Shown one piece after another: positions 47,584 to 60,224 of a stretch of 64,000 nucleotides of DNA; within the stretch, counting starts at the first letter, position 1, and each line of letters begins with the position of its first letter. The notes below the pieces were generated by a model. The model did no database searches, had not been told where the DNA came from, and was given only the letters and a program-made list of their open reading frames with translations. A program made the translations under genes and the position numbers. The stretch is from positions 310,001 through 374,000 of the forward strand of contig OZ020484.1 in assembly GCA_963971405.1 (NCBI GenBank), in the 5' to 3' direction. Origin of the DNA: Psococerastis gibbosa. Taxonomy: Eukaryota > Arthropoda > Insecta > Psocodea > Psocidae.

Positions 47584-48548
47584 CAATTTAATAACTAGGC
47601 CTATGTCAATTTAAAAATAACCCTCGATGGATTAGTTTATGAGAAAATATTTATTTCATTTATTTCACCGTATTTTTTTCTATTTATTTTATTTTTATGG
47701 GAATCCACAAAATTGAGCTAACTGCAAATAGAAGAACGGTTCCCGAAATTAAAATGTGTTCCTAATTTGATAACAATGAAAATCGATCGAGTATAGATTT
47801 CCCATAAATCCATGCACAGGCCGAGAGACAGAGATTACATCCAAAACACACCACTTAAACACCTGCTTAAACCATTTAAATCGAATATTCGACCATGAGA
47901 TTGATGCGAATAAATAGAAAGCAAAAATCAGCTGTGAGCCTCCGCTGCCTTCAACTTTAGGGGCACATTAGCTGTTTGGCTACTTGGTTGGGTGAAGCCA
48001 ATCGGCCAATAAAGACAATCATTCCGCACCATTTCAATTCCATTTGTGTAGGTCGTAAATCTACTTCCATAAAACTCCCACCTTGGCGAATGAAATTTCA
48101 TAGTTATTATGTGAGATATCAAAGGGCAATGTTCAATGAATATGGAAGGTTAGCCAGGGCCGCAGCCAGGCCGGCCTCAATGGGCTGCGTTCAAGTGGTA
48201 TTCATTGTTACGGGCTGACTACGGCCCTGATTTGGGTGGGATTGAGATAATTAAATTTGTGAGGGATTCCCATATTACCTCAAGGTCGGAAATTTTGAAT
48301 ATTTTAAAATGGAGTGTATTATACGCAGTTTACAGTTTACGTACAATGTGCCATTCAATTTACCATATTTACCGTTTGGAATAATAAATTATTTCATTTA
48401 CTTTATTCATATTTTATCAATTTCAAGGGCTTTTCATGAGTGAACTTAACTCATTATTTGCTTATAAATTCGGGATTCCGCCTAAATAATGCCAAAGCAA
48501 ACATACATTAATTTGACTGACTGCATACTATACAATCACTGATTGACC
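47584..48548. other. Unassigned; small palindrome at 48155-48229
   Basis: CAGGGCCGCAGCC and GACTACGGCCCTG form imperfect inverted ends of a 75-bp unit that looks like a tiny hAT-type MITE, but the flanking octamers do not match. Confidence 0.35.
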
Positions 48549-48745
48549 GGCCGCCATACCAAGTTGAATCCAGCGGACCAGAGCAGTTTCAAAGATGCAG
48601 ATAACTTGGTAGTGTGCACAGTGCCGGTAGGGAAACATGATAAGACTTGTCCTGGTCCTGGTCCGAACTAATCGTGTGACTTCACTGTGTTTCCCAAGTG
48701 GTTCGGAATCCACTATAATCAGTAGTGGTCCACTGTCCAATGGGC
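48549..48745 (+). repeat. Low-copy repeat B, copy 1
   Basis: It aligns in the same orientation with 52714-52945. Shared blocks include CTTGGTAGTGTGCACAG, ACATGATAA and CAAGTGGTTCGGAATCCACT. No coding or structural signal explains it. Confidence 0.65.
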
Positions 48746-49432
48746 CCACACCGTGGCCTGGGACTGTGCCCAACCATACTACTACTACAACCACTGATTC
48801 TGATTCCACTGCTTGATTCCTTTACGTAACTTAGTAAACTAAATTTTATCATGAAGGAATCTAAATAGTAAATTGGACTAAAATTGACAGTGAAAAATTT
48901 GTTATTAGAAGTTCAGGTCTGTTTGCAAATAAATTAATTTGTATAAAATTTATCGATAATTTATTGATAGTTTTCACTTCAGTATAGCCTAACTGTGACA
49001 GTTATGTTACCTGTTATTATTGTGAGGTTAAAAATAACAGTGAAGAATGAGTAACAGTACAAAATGTCGAAGGGGAATTTTAGGAATTGGAATTGGAGGG
49101 AAAGTGTACGGTTAGGTGAAAATACCGCAGTTTTTCATCAGTTTTTGTGTCAGCATGAGCTGACATAAACATATGTTACTCAACAGCTAAATAACTAACC
49201 ACAAGTTACTACATGAGCTTGACAATGCTTCCAGTTGAAAACTAGGTCACAAAATCGAGCTGTCGCTGTTGCATGAAAAATATTATTTCGTAATTAAACC
49301 ATTTTATCATTTCATGGAAAATTAAACAATAAAGTTGTTTTGTTCAAGAGTTGTCCATATACAGTTTTAGGAGATAAGGACATGCTACCCTGAGGCACTA
49401 GAGGATCGCTTTTCTTGGCTGCAGCATATATT
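48746..49432. other. Unassigned sequence
   Basis: No gene or repeat is recognised. Confidence 0.4.
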
Positions 49433-50720
49433 GCTTTCAAAATTTAGACGTTAGTATAGGGAAAGCTTTGTCAAGTTTGAAATTTTTGATTTCAATGGAA
49501 TTAGGGTACACGTTTTGAGATTCCGAACTGTCTGTCATCAGTCTGTCTGTCGTTCTCTCTGTTGTTCTGTCTGTTCGTTGATTTGTGGATAAACTACTCA
49601 ATAGATTTAGATCAAATTCATACAGGTTCACCAAAACCATTGTTTATAACCATTCTTCACATTTTGGGCTAATTGACTATTGGCTACCACCAAAAACGGC
49701 CAAAAAACTAGTTAAAAATATTTCTCAACTAATGCTCCACGATTTATATCTAGTATACATATTGTAGATGCTAATAATGTTAGCAACATCCATTACTTCA
49801 CTTCCCCCTAGACAGTTTGGTTCTGTGCCAAAAATAAGAGAAATGGAAAAAAATTACCAAAGAACCGGTCCGAGTTTACTCCAACATGCTTTCCAATTTA
49901 TCAAAATTAGTAGATAGTGAAAATGAGTAATTTCATGGTAAATAATTTTCCTATGGTTAAATTTCGGATATCTGGGGGGGGGGGGTGTCCACGTCACTGG
50001 AGGTGATGTAAACTCTAGATAGGTCAGACCTATAGATTACCACACAGTAATAATGGCAAGGCACGCAATGCGTTTGAGCATGAATTTTCTATCATTTTTT
50101 CAAAAAATAACATGCCTGAAAGTAGAAATCATCGATAGAAAGGTTTCGCAGAAAAATGATATTTTAGTCATTTCTCATTAAAATTTAGGTATTTTTTTTT
50201 TTACCCCCAGAAGGAAACTATCAAGGGGCAAGCGACCCCCCCCCCCCCCCATTTTATTAACATTAACAAAAGCTACAAAATATGTGCATTTAAAAGAAAT
50301 CATTGGAGCCGTTTTTGAGAAATAATTTTTTTAGACGTTTTTTTGGAGTTTTTTGAGAATCAAACCCTCCCCCCAAATTAAGTTAGCCCTAAATATAAAA
50401 ATATTGTCTCGAAGTATGATGTTTGTTAACCTACATGCAAAATTTCATCCAAATCCACCCAGTAGTTTGCCCGCAAATCGATGAACAGACAGATGGACAT
50501 TTCGTAAAAACCACATTTTTGGGTTCCTGTAAATCCGTTGAAATCTCGGTGTCGGAAATTTTGAGCATCACAAAGCTTTCCTTATACTACGTATAAATTG
50601 GAAAGCAAAAACTATATTGATGATTTAACGGCTTCCATCAGTTGCTTTTGAGTATGATTTAGGTGTTAAATAGAGTATGAAAACCCAGTAGGTGTCTCTG
50701 TCAACCTTAATGCATTGCAT
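49433..50720 (+). mobile_element. Family A, diverged copy 4, split by an inserted copy
   Basis: Family A starts at 49433 and runs to about 49858, then resumes at about 50620 with GATGATTT...TTTAGGTGTTAAAT, the block expected next in the consensus. The gap is filled by an inverted copy (49859-50606). The outer copy is the most diverged in the window and therefore the older one. Confidence 0.75.
49859..50606 (-). mobile_element. Family A, copy 5, inserted into copy 4
   Basis: It begins AAAGAACCGGTCCGAG, the inverse complement of the family tail, and ends TATAAATTGGAAAGC, the inverse of the head. G12 (49974-49985) and C15 (50236-50250) correspond to the poly-C and mid-element G tracts of other copies. 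Complete ends within another copy fix the family's boundaries to within a few bases. No clear target duplication is seen. Confidence 0.8.
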
Positions 50721-52254
50721 CTTATGTCACCTTTATAAGCAGTTATAAAGCATGCAGTATCATGTTAGTGCATTATTCAGTTGTGCATGTCTGTCCCTTC
50801 TGGACAGTGCAATGTTTCTACCAATCCAATGCTTGAAGATTAGTAACATTGCTTCAGCCGTGAATAAATTATATACCATGGATGATTGGAACCACTAATA
50901 ATTATATATTATACTAATTAACAAGTAGCTAAGCTTCTGCGAACTCACTGGTACCGGTTCTATGGGATGTTATAGTCAGCAAGATGCCCGGCAGTCTCGC
51001 TTTAACCTGTCAATTAAGAAAAGGTCAGGGTTAGGGGGACCACATGGAGAATGTTTCCTTTTTTTACCGTTCCATAAATACATCAGATATATCTCATGAA
51101 AAATTGACAATTTCTGGTTCGAAAACTTTTTTTCAATCTTCACACAATTGTGAAAGCCCGTGAACATACATTGTAGTATTTGTAGTATGCCGTGTTGAAT
51201 ACTGTAAGCATTGACAAAATATTTCTGTTGGAGAATTCTGGTAATTTTGATCTGACAATGTCTCTGAAATGCAATTACTAGTTCTATCGGAAGTCATTGA
51301 ATTGGAGGAACAGACTCCAATATTGTCGTAAACACGGCTAATTGACCGCACGTAAAGCTATTAGAAAAATTCTGACAATCTATGAGTTTCACCGTAAACT
51401 GGAATTCATATAATTAAGGGTTGTTAAGTTGTTTAGAATTAGCACCTCCTCATCTTGCCATTGATTTTGTTTCAGCTTGGGCTGACGTTACATTTCTGTT
51501 ATGATTTTGTTGAACCCTAAGACGCAATAAAAAATAATTCAAAACCTTACTAGAGAAATGAAATTGTTCATACCATGAACTAGCCACTAGACCTGAAAGT
51601 TTGCAATATCTCTGTCTTGATAAGTATGTACATGTACTACAATTGTTTCGAAATTATTATATAAGTTATATACCGGTATACCGATTTCCTAATATATAAT
51701 TTTCTACGAGCTTTACTAGTTTTCAACATACTATAGTAGGCTTACCCTGACACAAAAATCATTTGCTTCTACTCACGGCTTTTATGGCTACTATATATTT
51801 CTGTTCGTTTCGGTCTATAAAGCGAATAAACCAAATCCACTGTAAAACAAAAACAACAAGCTAACCTCCGGGACTAATGATCTTTAACCCGAACTAAACT
51901 TAATATAAACACCCAGCAATTAAAGCGTTTAGTCAAATGTTAGGTAATAAACCCCAAGAAAAACTAAGTTCGGTGCCACGTTAATCCTCAACTATTTGCG
52001 GCACTGCTCCGTTAAATACCCAATAACCTTATAATAGCAGTCTATCAAAGATATTTAACTGCTATTAATTAAAATAACAAACATATTCCCATTGGGGACA
52101 TTGAAATCTTTGGGTTTTGGGGGATTTTGTTTTGAGACTTGCTGGATTTGGAGCCATGTTATTCTGTTGAGGACATAAGGAGACATTCTCATGAGATTTT
52201 ATAGATATCAATAAAAGTTAGAGTATTGTAAGATTTATTGGTATTGCTCGCAGT
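50721..52254. other. Unassigned AT-rich sequence
   Basis: No gene or repeat is recognised. Confidence 0.4.
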
Positions 52255-52713
52255 TTGACGGATCCAGGCGGGCTAAACATTTATATTAGGTGCCTTCGAG
52301 ACTATATAGATACGTACCGGTTAAATGGTATTTGTATAAAGTCAACGATGAAGGTACTCGTAAAGACGGTAGCTGTCAAGTTTGAATTGAAGCAGGCGGT
52401 ACCAGTACCATTATTTAGCTTGAAGATATACTGCTCTAACAAGTTGACTACGTCAATGCAACCCCTGCGACTAAAACAACCCAAACAAAATTGTGAAGCA
52501 GCAGAATCCGGGATGTTAGTTCAGTTGCTGCTGAGCCTCCGAGATACAATCTTAGAAGTCTACGCCATTCCACTGAAGATGTCGACCGCAGATGTGTACG
52601 AAACACTTGGAAGCGCGCTTTCAGAACGACCGGTTCTACTGCTTCATCACGTAACTCCGGCCGTGAAAGCCTCTGTAATTATGTTAAAAGAGAAAAATCA
52701 TCTGGAATTATAA
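52255..52713 (+). CDS. Open frame with PDZ-like C-terminal half
   Basis: This is a 152-residue frame. Residues from about 93 onward read LLLSLRDTILEVYAIPLKMSTADVYETLGSALSERPVLLLHHV, which follows the second half of a PDZ domain (GD.IleVng..l...t..eav..L.....pv.l.v) but lacks the GLGF carboxylate-binding loop upstream. The first half is unrecognised. About 23 of 30 bases around AGCCTCC.AGATA.AATCTT are shared with 36945-36975. It could be an exon of a host gene or a decaying duplicate. The repeat B segment begins directly after the stop. Confidence 0.35.
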   Translation: MTDPGGLNIYIRCLRDYIDTYRLNGICIKSTMKVLVKTVAVKFELKQAVPVPLFSLKIYCSNKLTTSMQPLRLKQPKQNCEAAESGMLVQLLLSLRDTILEVYAIPLKMSTADVYETLGSALSERPVLLLHHVTPAVKASVIMLKEKNHLEL

Positions 52714-52945
52714 GGCCAACGGCCTTACCATGTTGAATCCATGAGAGTAGAGCATGTTTGAAACTGCGGCAAACTTGGTAGTGTGCACAGCGTTGGCAGG
52801 GAATATGGTGGGACATGATAACGCGCTTAGACTATATCAGTCAGCATACGTGCGTGTCGAGTCCCGGTCACCTTCGAATTAATCGCGTGACTTTACCATG
52901 TTCCCCAAGTGGTTCGGAATCCACTAGAATCAGGAGGTCCACCCT
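52714..52945 (+). repeat. Low-copy repeat B, copy 2
   Basis: It aligns with 48549-48745 but has about 35 extra bases in the middle (around 52820-52855). It lies immediately downstream of the PDZ-like frame. Confidence 0.65.
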
Positions 52946-55900
52946 GTCAGTCAACTCCCATTTCCCCCGAAGTGTAGAGTCTCCCATTAGGGCGCCTCAA
53001 GGTAACAGACTCACTCCCCCGCCAAGCTGACCGGGTTGCTTCGAGCCGAAATGCTGAAAGCAGGCGTTGGAAACAATATAGTATTATTCGCTATGAAAAA
53101 GATATAACCAGACATACTAATATTCGTTTTTGTGTAACTTCAAATTTCACCGAAAATATCGGCCGCAGAGCTTTGAAATCCCTTAGATGAAAAGTTTTGG
53201 TACCCTACAACTAAATACACGACATACTTTACGAATGTTTTGCAACTTGTTCGGCCCCACTGTCCCTTTTGTTTGAAATTAAGTTCAAAAACTGTTGCCA
53301 ATCGGTGTTAGTGACATCATTGTATCATAATGTGGAGGAATATGTCTGCCAAGGGGTGGCACCTTATTGAAAGCTCCACTACCGAAATGTCCTGAGAAAT
53401 TTCAATTTGAACACTTATAAGATTTTTCCCTTTTAGCTGCCTTTAAGGTGACACTCTCCTTTTGTAGGTATTTAGGCAATGAATAAATATTAAAAGGAAC
53501 CCAAATGCAGTATGGGTGGAATTTGCAGAGGTCAGCAATTTTGGAGGGGCAGCCACATTTTCCGATAGCTGACGGGGTCTCTGGAATGCTCCAATGTGGG
53601 TCCCCTTTTGGTCTTTCCCTCCTCTGATTTACTATGGTAAGCAGTCGCGGTGCTAGGGTAGGATTATTTTAGAGTTGTTGATGCCTTACAGGGTGTGCCT
53701 GTTGTGTGCACAATTGTTTTTGCAGACAGTGGCGAACATAGGAACAGGAGAATTTGAGTGCAGACCGGGTAATTCATTGCAATTATTGATAATATTTTCT
53801 TTAGAGTACACTTACTCATGATTTGGTTCAAGAGAGGGAGAGGGTTTGTTAAATTTTGTCCCTAAATCGCCCTAAAAATGACAGACACACATTTGTATGC
53901 CATGAACAACTAACCTTATAAACATGCTGTTCATACAAACTAGCACGATTATGCAATTGTACATTATTTTTCAGATAATCTTTACACATGATTTTTTAAG
54001 AAAACGGCAGTGGAGAACCGATTTGCACTTATACTTCCGACTGGAATGTTGGATTAGCCACTTGGTACTTCCCACAATTAGCTTCAAATCGTAGCTTTAT
54101 ATAAGGTATTGACTATGTCTGCGTAGCACCTTGTTGTCATGTCTGTACATGAGAATAATAGCAGTGATGGTAAATCGGCAATAAATGGCAATTGGCTGCG
54201 ATGGAGACTGTTATTACCTGTTGATGGATAGGAGGATAGTAATAACGGGTCAAATGCTCTGTTGATTGATGATGGCTTTTGTAAGCTTATTATTTTCCCA
54301 GAGTTAAACATGTCAATAGGTATACAGAATTGTATTATGTATTCTTATTATTATACATGTACATACATGTTATTTCAATAATTTGGTTCAATGAATTTGA
54401 ATAATTCTACTCATTTTGCTGACGAAAAACATATTTCACCATTTTATTTCCAAACCATTTAAATCTGCATTTTTGACATTTTAAAAATCAATTGGATTAG
54501 AATATTTTTCATGCTAGTTATCGAAATGTTGATTGTTGGCTGTTGAAAATTAAAATGATGGCTCCGCTGAAAGAGAGAGAAATCGGTAGTTGTATCTGGA
54601 CTTTCGCCAGCTGTTAGCAATTAATCAAAGGCACTGATTGAACAGGAAATTAACCAGTTGAGCAAGTCTGTGAAACATTGAGCCAAAAAATAACTGTATT
54701 CTATTTCATATACTACAGTTGGTGGCATGGTTTTTACAGTATTGAATGAGATCAAAAGAGGTCTGTCCCCCAATGTCTCCAATGAACAAGCAGTGCCCAC
54801 AGCAGCGCGTGATGCTTCAAACAGACCAACATTTACAGATACATTAACAATTTAAGACTATATAGATGCGAATGCTGCCACGCCACTAGTGCGCAAGGAG
54901 TAGTCCTCATGGCCTCACGACGAGTGGTGGACAGGCATTAAGATATCTGTCGTGCTGGGTAGATGTACCTTACGCCAGCCAGGGCCCTCAACTTAATGCA
55001 TGGTACTGGTCGAGTGGGGGCTCAGGTTCATGTGTCGGTTAACACAATCATACCTACTAGGCAGTAAACATTGAACTATATACTGTACATGCTCGGCCTG
55101 TATTAAAATCCATTTTGAGTATGCTCCAAATTTTTAACCCTGTATCTATTGAATTGAAGCCTCATAGTTGTATAGTATATTATCACAGTCATATGAAGGA
55201 ACACATTTCACTAATCATTAGGTGTTATTTTAAGGACCCCCGGTATTGTTTTCGCCCTCCCCTGGATATAACGGGACTCACTAGAGGCCTAGGCCTAACT
55301 ATAGAACATAAGGTTACGGTAAATTGAAAAGAACAACTTACAACTTTGTTTTTTTTACTTATTTATTGACAAATAGGCTATACAATAAATATTGGATTGA
55401 CTTGCTGATAGGGTACAATATCATGAGCCATTTTGGCGACCACTGCTGTAAAGAGCCCCTCACTCAATACGGCGCCAGCGGAGCACCCTTGAACTTTTTC
55501 GATGGCTGAGACGTCTGAAAATCAGAGAGTTGTCACGCACGGTGACCTCGCAGGGGGGCTCCTCTAAGACAATGCCGCCAAATGGCAGTGATAGCCAATC
55601 AGCGAGGGTCCCCCAGACAATGCCCACACTGACGGATCTCTGTGATGGATGGCCCAAAGCCACTTGTGTGCTTCAATTGTAATTTGTCAAATTGGGTTGG
55701 CAACAACAATAGTTCCCAAAACCGAGATTCATCAAATTTTATATACCTAGGTATAGTAAATATTGTAATACTATTTGTTACGACGCGTCACGATAATTAC
55801 AGTGGATATTTCTAGGCATATGCGTGATGTGGCGAGAAAGCCATATAGAGAGCACACGAAGACAACAAGGAGAGGAGAACCAACAAAGTGGTAGTGAGAC

Positions 55901-56224
55901 AAAATCGAGCAAGTCAGAGGACGAGAGGCGAGTGGAGAATGCTAAGGCCTAAGCACAGCTAACTCCTGCTCGAAATTTGGAAAGTAATAGGTTTGACATG
56001 TTTCCATCGCTCTAACGACAACACATAATCCAATACAGTACCGTAAAATAGTAGCGTGTACCTTTAGCACCGAGTGACCATAGCATTGTTTAACTTCCAT
56101 CACGAATTTTCAAGAGAAAAGGAGAGGTAATCCATAATTGTAAAGGACACATTCATGGCATAATTAAGAGGCAGCGTTACATCATACATAATGTAAAACA
56201 CCACACCATTTGTAATGCGCATAA
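52946..56224. other. Unassigned sequence
   Basis: There is no supported gene or repeat. Short frames (54084-54311, 55115-55327, 55460-55663) lack any recognisable motif. Confidence 0.35.
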
Positions 56225-56640
56225 TCTTATTCCAACGTCTCAGCATGTTTGTAGACACCCGCCGTTGCCTATTTCAGACTTTATGGGAACAGCCTCACCA
56301 GGTACATCATGAAGTGTATTTTCTTCCAGTGTACGATGTGGAATTCAACCTTTTACCACCAATTTCAGTCAAATTTTGAGCGAATAATATTACTCCAACG
56401 CTTCGACATATTCGTAGCCACCCGACACTTCCTTACTTGAGAATTATGGGGAGAATTACAACCAGAATGTCTGTAAATGTGTGATGCGCAACATTGAAAA
56501 TGGAAAATAATTTTGAATTACTGCTTAGTCCAAAGCTTTCGTGTTTTTCAAATTTTAGGCTTTAGGGACGAGCCAAGCCAGGTACATCATGACGTGTATT
56601 TTCTTCGAGTATACAGTAAAAGAAATATAATAATAAAAAG
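56225..56640. repeat. Degenerate local repeats
   Basis: CCAGGTACATCATGA.GTGTATTTTCTTC occurs at about 56298 and 56578. TCCAACG.CT..ACAT.TTCGTAG.CACCCG-like words occur at about 56230 and 56394. The blocks alternate, suggesting an old tandem duplication with unequal decay. Confidence 0.5.
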
Positions 56641-57787
56641 ATTTTAGCTAGGTTCTACCTTCTGCTGTTTCCTATTGGAGGCAATAGGGGAATAGCCTGT
56701 ATCTTCTTATGTGTAGTGAAAGAAAACAAAATAAAACTGAGGCCAGCTTATAGGTACCAGGATACTTTTCCCTTTGCTTCATCCATGGAAAGTCTCATCT
56801 GAAAATCTGCAAGTGTCAATGAACAACTTTCCTGTAAAATACATACTATAAAATACGATATGTTTTGCATAAGTTAAACATAGGTTCTACTTTGGGGATT
56901 GACTCAATCAGAACAGGGCATTTCGTCAGATTGCTTATATTTTTATTTTTGTAAGAAAGCTGCCCATTTTGACTTACCGCAGCCTTTATGTATAAAAAGT
57001 CGGTTTAAATTGTTAAATGTATGAATTCTGTGTTGGCATTTTCAGTTAGTGAAATTGAAAGAAAAAGAATAGTTTCATCTAAGTTAATCCACAGGGTAGT
57101 CGTATCTCTGTTGCGTTACCAGATTGGTTTCCGCACACTCCCGCAATTACCACCTACAGAAAGAGAGAAATGCTAGACGATTTACAATATTCGTAATTTA
57201 TTGTCGACGGATGATAATTCAAAATTAATTTAATTTGAAAATAAATATTGCATAGAGACGGGCTAAATATATAGCAGTAATTTAGCATAACTGCTGGCAT
57301 GGGTCCCCGCTGGCTGGCCAAATGATATTTATTGGATGCAGGAATTGTTTGTCTCTGAGATCAATGGCTGCACAACAAGATGAGCTTAATAACATGCGAA
57401 CCGGAGGACCTATCTCATGTCATTGTCACATCAAATTTCACAAGAGTAGCCTATTCACAATTAGCCAATATTTACAGCACGACATTGTAAACATCAACAA
57501 TAAATAAATAAAAGTCCCATATAACTATATATGTATATAACTAAAAAATAATAGGTAAAATATAATAATAAGCAGATGTTCATTATCGTCATTGTCTGGA
57601 ACCTATGTGTTTTGTGTGTTGATGTGGTTGGGAAAATAATGGAGTATTTTTTATTGACGTCACAACGTCTATTCAATTGATGAGCGCTGGCTGGAATACT
57701 AGGTGTATGTACGAAAAGTGTGACGTCATTAGTGATGATCGTGGGTGATGTTGGTGGATGATGTTCATCCGTAACGCGGGTTTAAAG

Positions 57788-58028
57788 CAGATGTAGGTCT
57801 ATCTCAATTTGAATTACACCCATGTCTTCGTCTATTCTTCCTCTTTCAGGCCATGCTATGTTTGTCGTGATAAGGCAAGGGGTGTGAAACCTGAGGAGGT
57901 GCACTCAAATTTGGCCCGAATTTGCCGATTTTAATCAAAAACAGGCCTTTATCGGCCGCGTTTTTGGGGGGTTAATATCAATTTGAAAACTTCAAACTAC
58001 TTTAGTTCTTTTCCACCTTTCATACTCA
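57788..58028 (+). repeat. Low-copy repeat C, copy 1
   Basis: A direct repeat of 59290-59538. Shared blocks include ATTCTTCCTCTTTCAGGCCA, GCCGCGTTTTTGG and AATTTGAAAACTTCAAACTA. The two copies are about 85 per cent alike by eye, with one insertion of some 10-20 bases. Confidence 0.7.
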
Positions 58029-58865
58029 TTCCAGACATTGAGGTGCATAAAAGTTGTATACAGTAAGTTTCTCTTTTATAGCGATTGCGCAAATATTAAA
58101 TGAAACCATCAATGGATGGTCGAGGCAATTAATTAATTATGCCTGTACCGTAAAGCCCGGAATTAAAATTAGTGTGGCAAGGGAGAGGTCTTAAAAAGAG
58201 TTTGTTATGTAACATATGTCTATTCATTCCGACATACCGCAATATTGTTGAACCCAAAAGCGAGGGGGGCATATATTAATATACTTTCCGACTTTGTATG
58301 TATAAAATTAGTAAAAATAAAATAATATTTACAATAGTTGTTTGAAAAATAATAATAAAAAAATTAAATTAAATTTTCTTTAGCTGTGGCGAAATGGCAA
58401 CCAAATTAAAATTTCTACTAGTAAGTGCCACAATTTGAGAAATTGGTTAAGTGAAACAAAATGACTAACATTAATCTGAGTTAAGTGTACAATAAATCTG
58501 TAGTGAACATATAAAAATAATGGCCGAATGAAAATGATATTTGTGATATAAAACAATAACAAGGCGCCTCTACAACAATAAATAATAGGGGTGGCTACAA
58601 GGGGTTGTTGAGCGTGTTGGCTGTAGATAATACTTGGTTTCCGCGTTGGACATTCTTAAATCATAGGAAGAATGTGGCCACTGGCCGATTTGCTTCATAA
58701 ATGGTTCATTCCATTGAATCCAAGTTAGCTGGTATCTGGAGAAAAAAAAAATTCAATATATTTTTCTGGTTGTCAGCATTGCAGCCTGGTGTAGTCCTTT
58801 AGAGGACCGGCACGTCAAGGTTCAAGAATAATATGCATCAATTACGATCGGAGTCAGGTGATTCC
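58029..58865. other. Unassigned AT-rich sequence
   Basis: No gene or repeat is recognised. Confidence 0.4.
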
Positions 58866-59037
58866 GGGCTGATGGGCCGTGGTCAACCTGAAAGCTTCCA
58901 AACATTCGACATCTTCACTCTTCAGTGGCACTCCGTTCACGTCTCCGAGACTCAGTAGCGACTGTTTCGATGCCTTCACTTTTCTCCCCTCATCCCAGTT
59001 TAAATATATCCCTTTACCCAAACCGTTGTTATTGAGC
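58866..59037 (-). pseudogene. Possible PDZ-like fragment
   Basis: The minus strand encodes SLGDVNGVPLKSEDVECLEAF, sharing GGAGTGCCACTGAAG and GAAGATGTCGA with the 36.97 kb fragment. The following LTTAHQPG matches DNA near 6806-6825. The similarity is short and could be partly chance. Confidence 0.25.
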
Positions 59038-59044
59038 CTCCGAG

Positions 59045-59289
59045 CAGGAGCGGATCTAGCGGAAAATTTAGGGGGGGGGGGGCACAAGTTGTATGTTTGT
59101 TTAAAAAGTAATTTACTTGTTCAAAAGTTGAGTTTTTTTCAATTTTTTTTTTTTAAAGTGAAACTTCATTGTCGACGTAGGGAGAAAAAAATCGTATATA
59201 ATGTTTTTCGGTTACGCGTTACGCGCCATCTCGTATATTTTTCTGTTACGCGACATCTTGATTTCTGTATTCATGGATGACGCTCATTT
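59045..59289. other. Possible truncated GGATCTA-type TIR element
   Basis: CAGGAGCGGATCTAG followed by a G12 tract (59071-59082) matches the left end of the 28546 element. No right end was found. Confidence 0.4.
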
Positions 59290-59538
59290 TGGGCATATGT
59301 AGAAGGCCTATCTCAATTTAAATTATACCCATGTCTTTGTATATTCTTCCTCTTTCAGGCCATGCTATATTTGTTGTGATAGGGCAAAGGGTTCGACTTT
59401 GGGGAGAGGAAACGTGAGGAGGTGCGCCCAAATTTGCCGATTTTCAGCGAAAATAGGCTTTTTTCAGCCGCGTTTTTGGAGGTGTTAATATCAATTTGAA
59501 AACTTCAAACTACTTTAGTTCTTTTCCACCTTTCTTAC
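59290..59538 (+). repeat. Low-copy repeat C, copy 2
   Basis: The second copy of the 57788-58028 repeat, in the same orientation and about 1.5 kb downstream. Confidence 0.7.
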
Positions 59539-60224
59539 TCTTTCTACTCTTTCATGTATTCAGTTTTACTATCCGTCTCTTCGTTAGGGCTCAGGTGAGT
59601 TGAAAAGCCATCCTTGTTTTGGCGGAAAACAGGTTGAAAGGGTACTTTTCCCATTACATGCATAGAAAATTCCACTGCCTGTAATTTTCAACCGAAATGA
59701 TTTTAATCCAACCCAAAACACTCCGTGTAAAAAATACCAAGTTCCTTTGGCCCCTCAAAGCTATGATATCCAGATGGGCCAAGTTCCTTTTTTCTGCCTA
59801 TGCATGTTGTGATATCAGGATGGGCCAAGTTCTTGTAATTTTTCTCTTTGAATATTTTCTCTAAAAAATTAATTTAATTTTTTTTTCAGAACTTCGGTGC
59901 TTCCGTTGCAAAACTCTTCCGAGTTTCCTATCGTTCATTAGAGGTATACCTACGTAACGACACTGTGGCCTCAGTTGCAAATTTGCCATTTAGCCATATC
60001 TTATGCGTCATCATTGGCCAATTACAGCAAATGTCAGTGTCAAGGTACATAAGCATGAAGAAGCTCCAAGTTCTGAAAAAAATTAATTTAATTTTAAGGA
60101 GTTTTTTGGGTTGGATATCACATCTTTTTGTACAAATAACAAATAACTTGACATGTAGAACGCCAGTGCCCTAAACAGGCAGTTACCGTGGCCTTGTACT
60201 CCATGCTGCACCAGAAGGCACCCA
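59539..60224. other. Unassigned; two imperfect tandem units near 59760-59840
   Basis: GATATC.AGATGGGCCAAGTTC-type words occur twice about 57 bp apart. No gene is supported. Confidence 0.35.

Noticed and set aside
48155-48229. 75-bp hAT-like MITE
   Set aside because: The inverted ends are imperfect and the flanking octamers (AGGTTAGC-side and ATTTGGGT-side) do not match.
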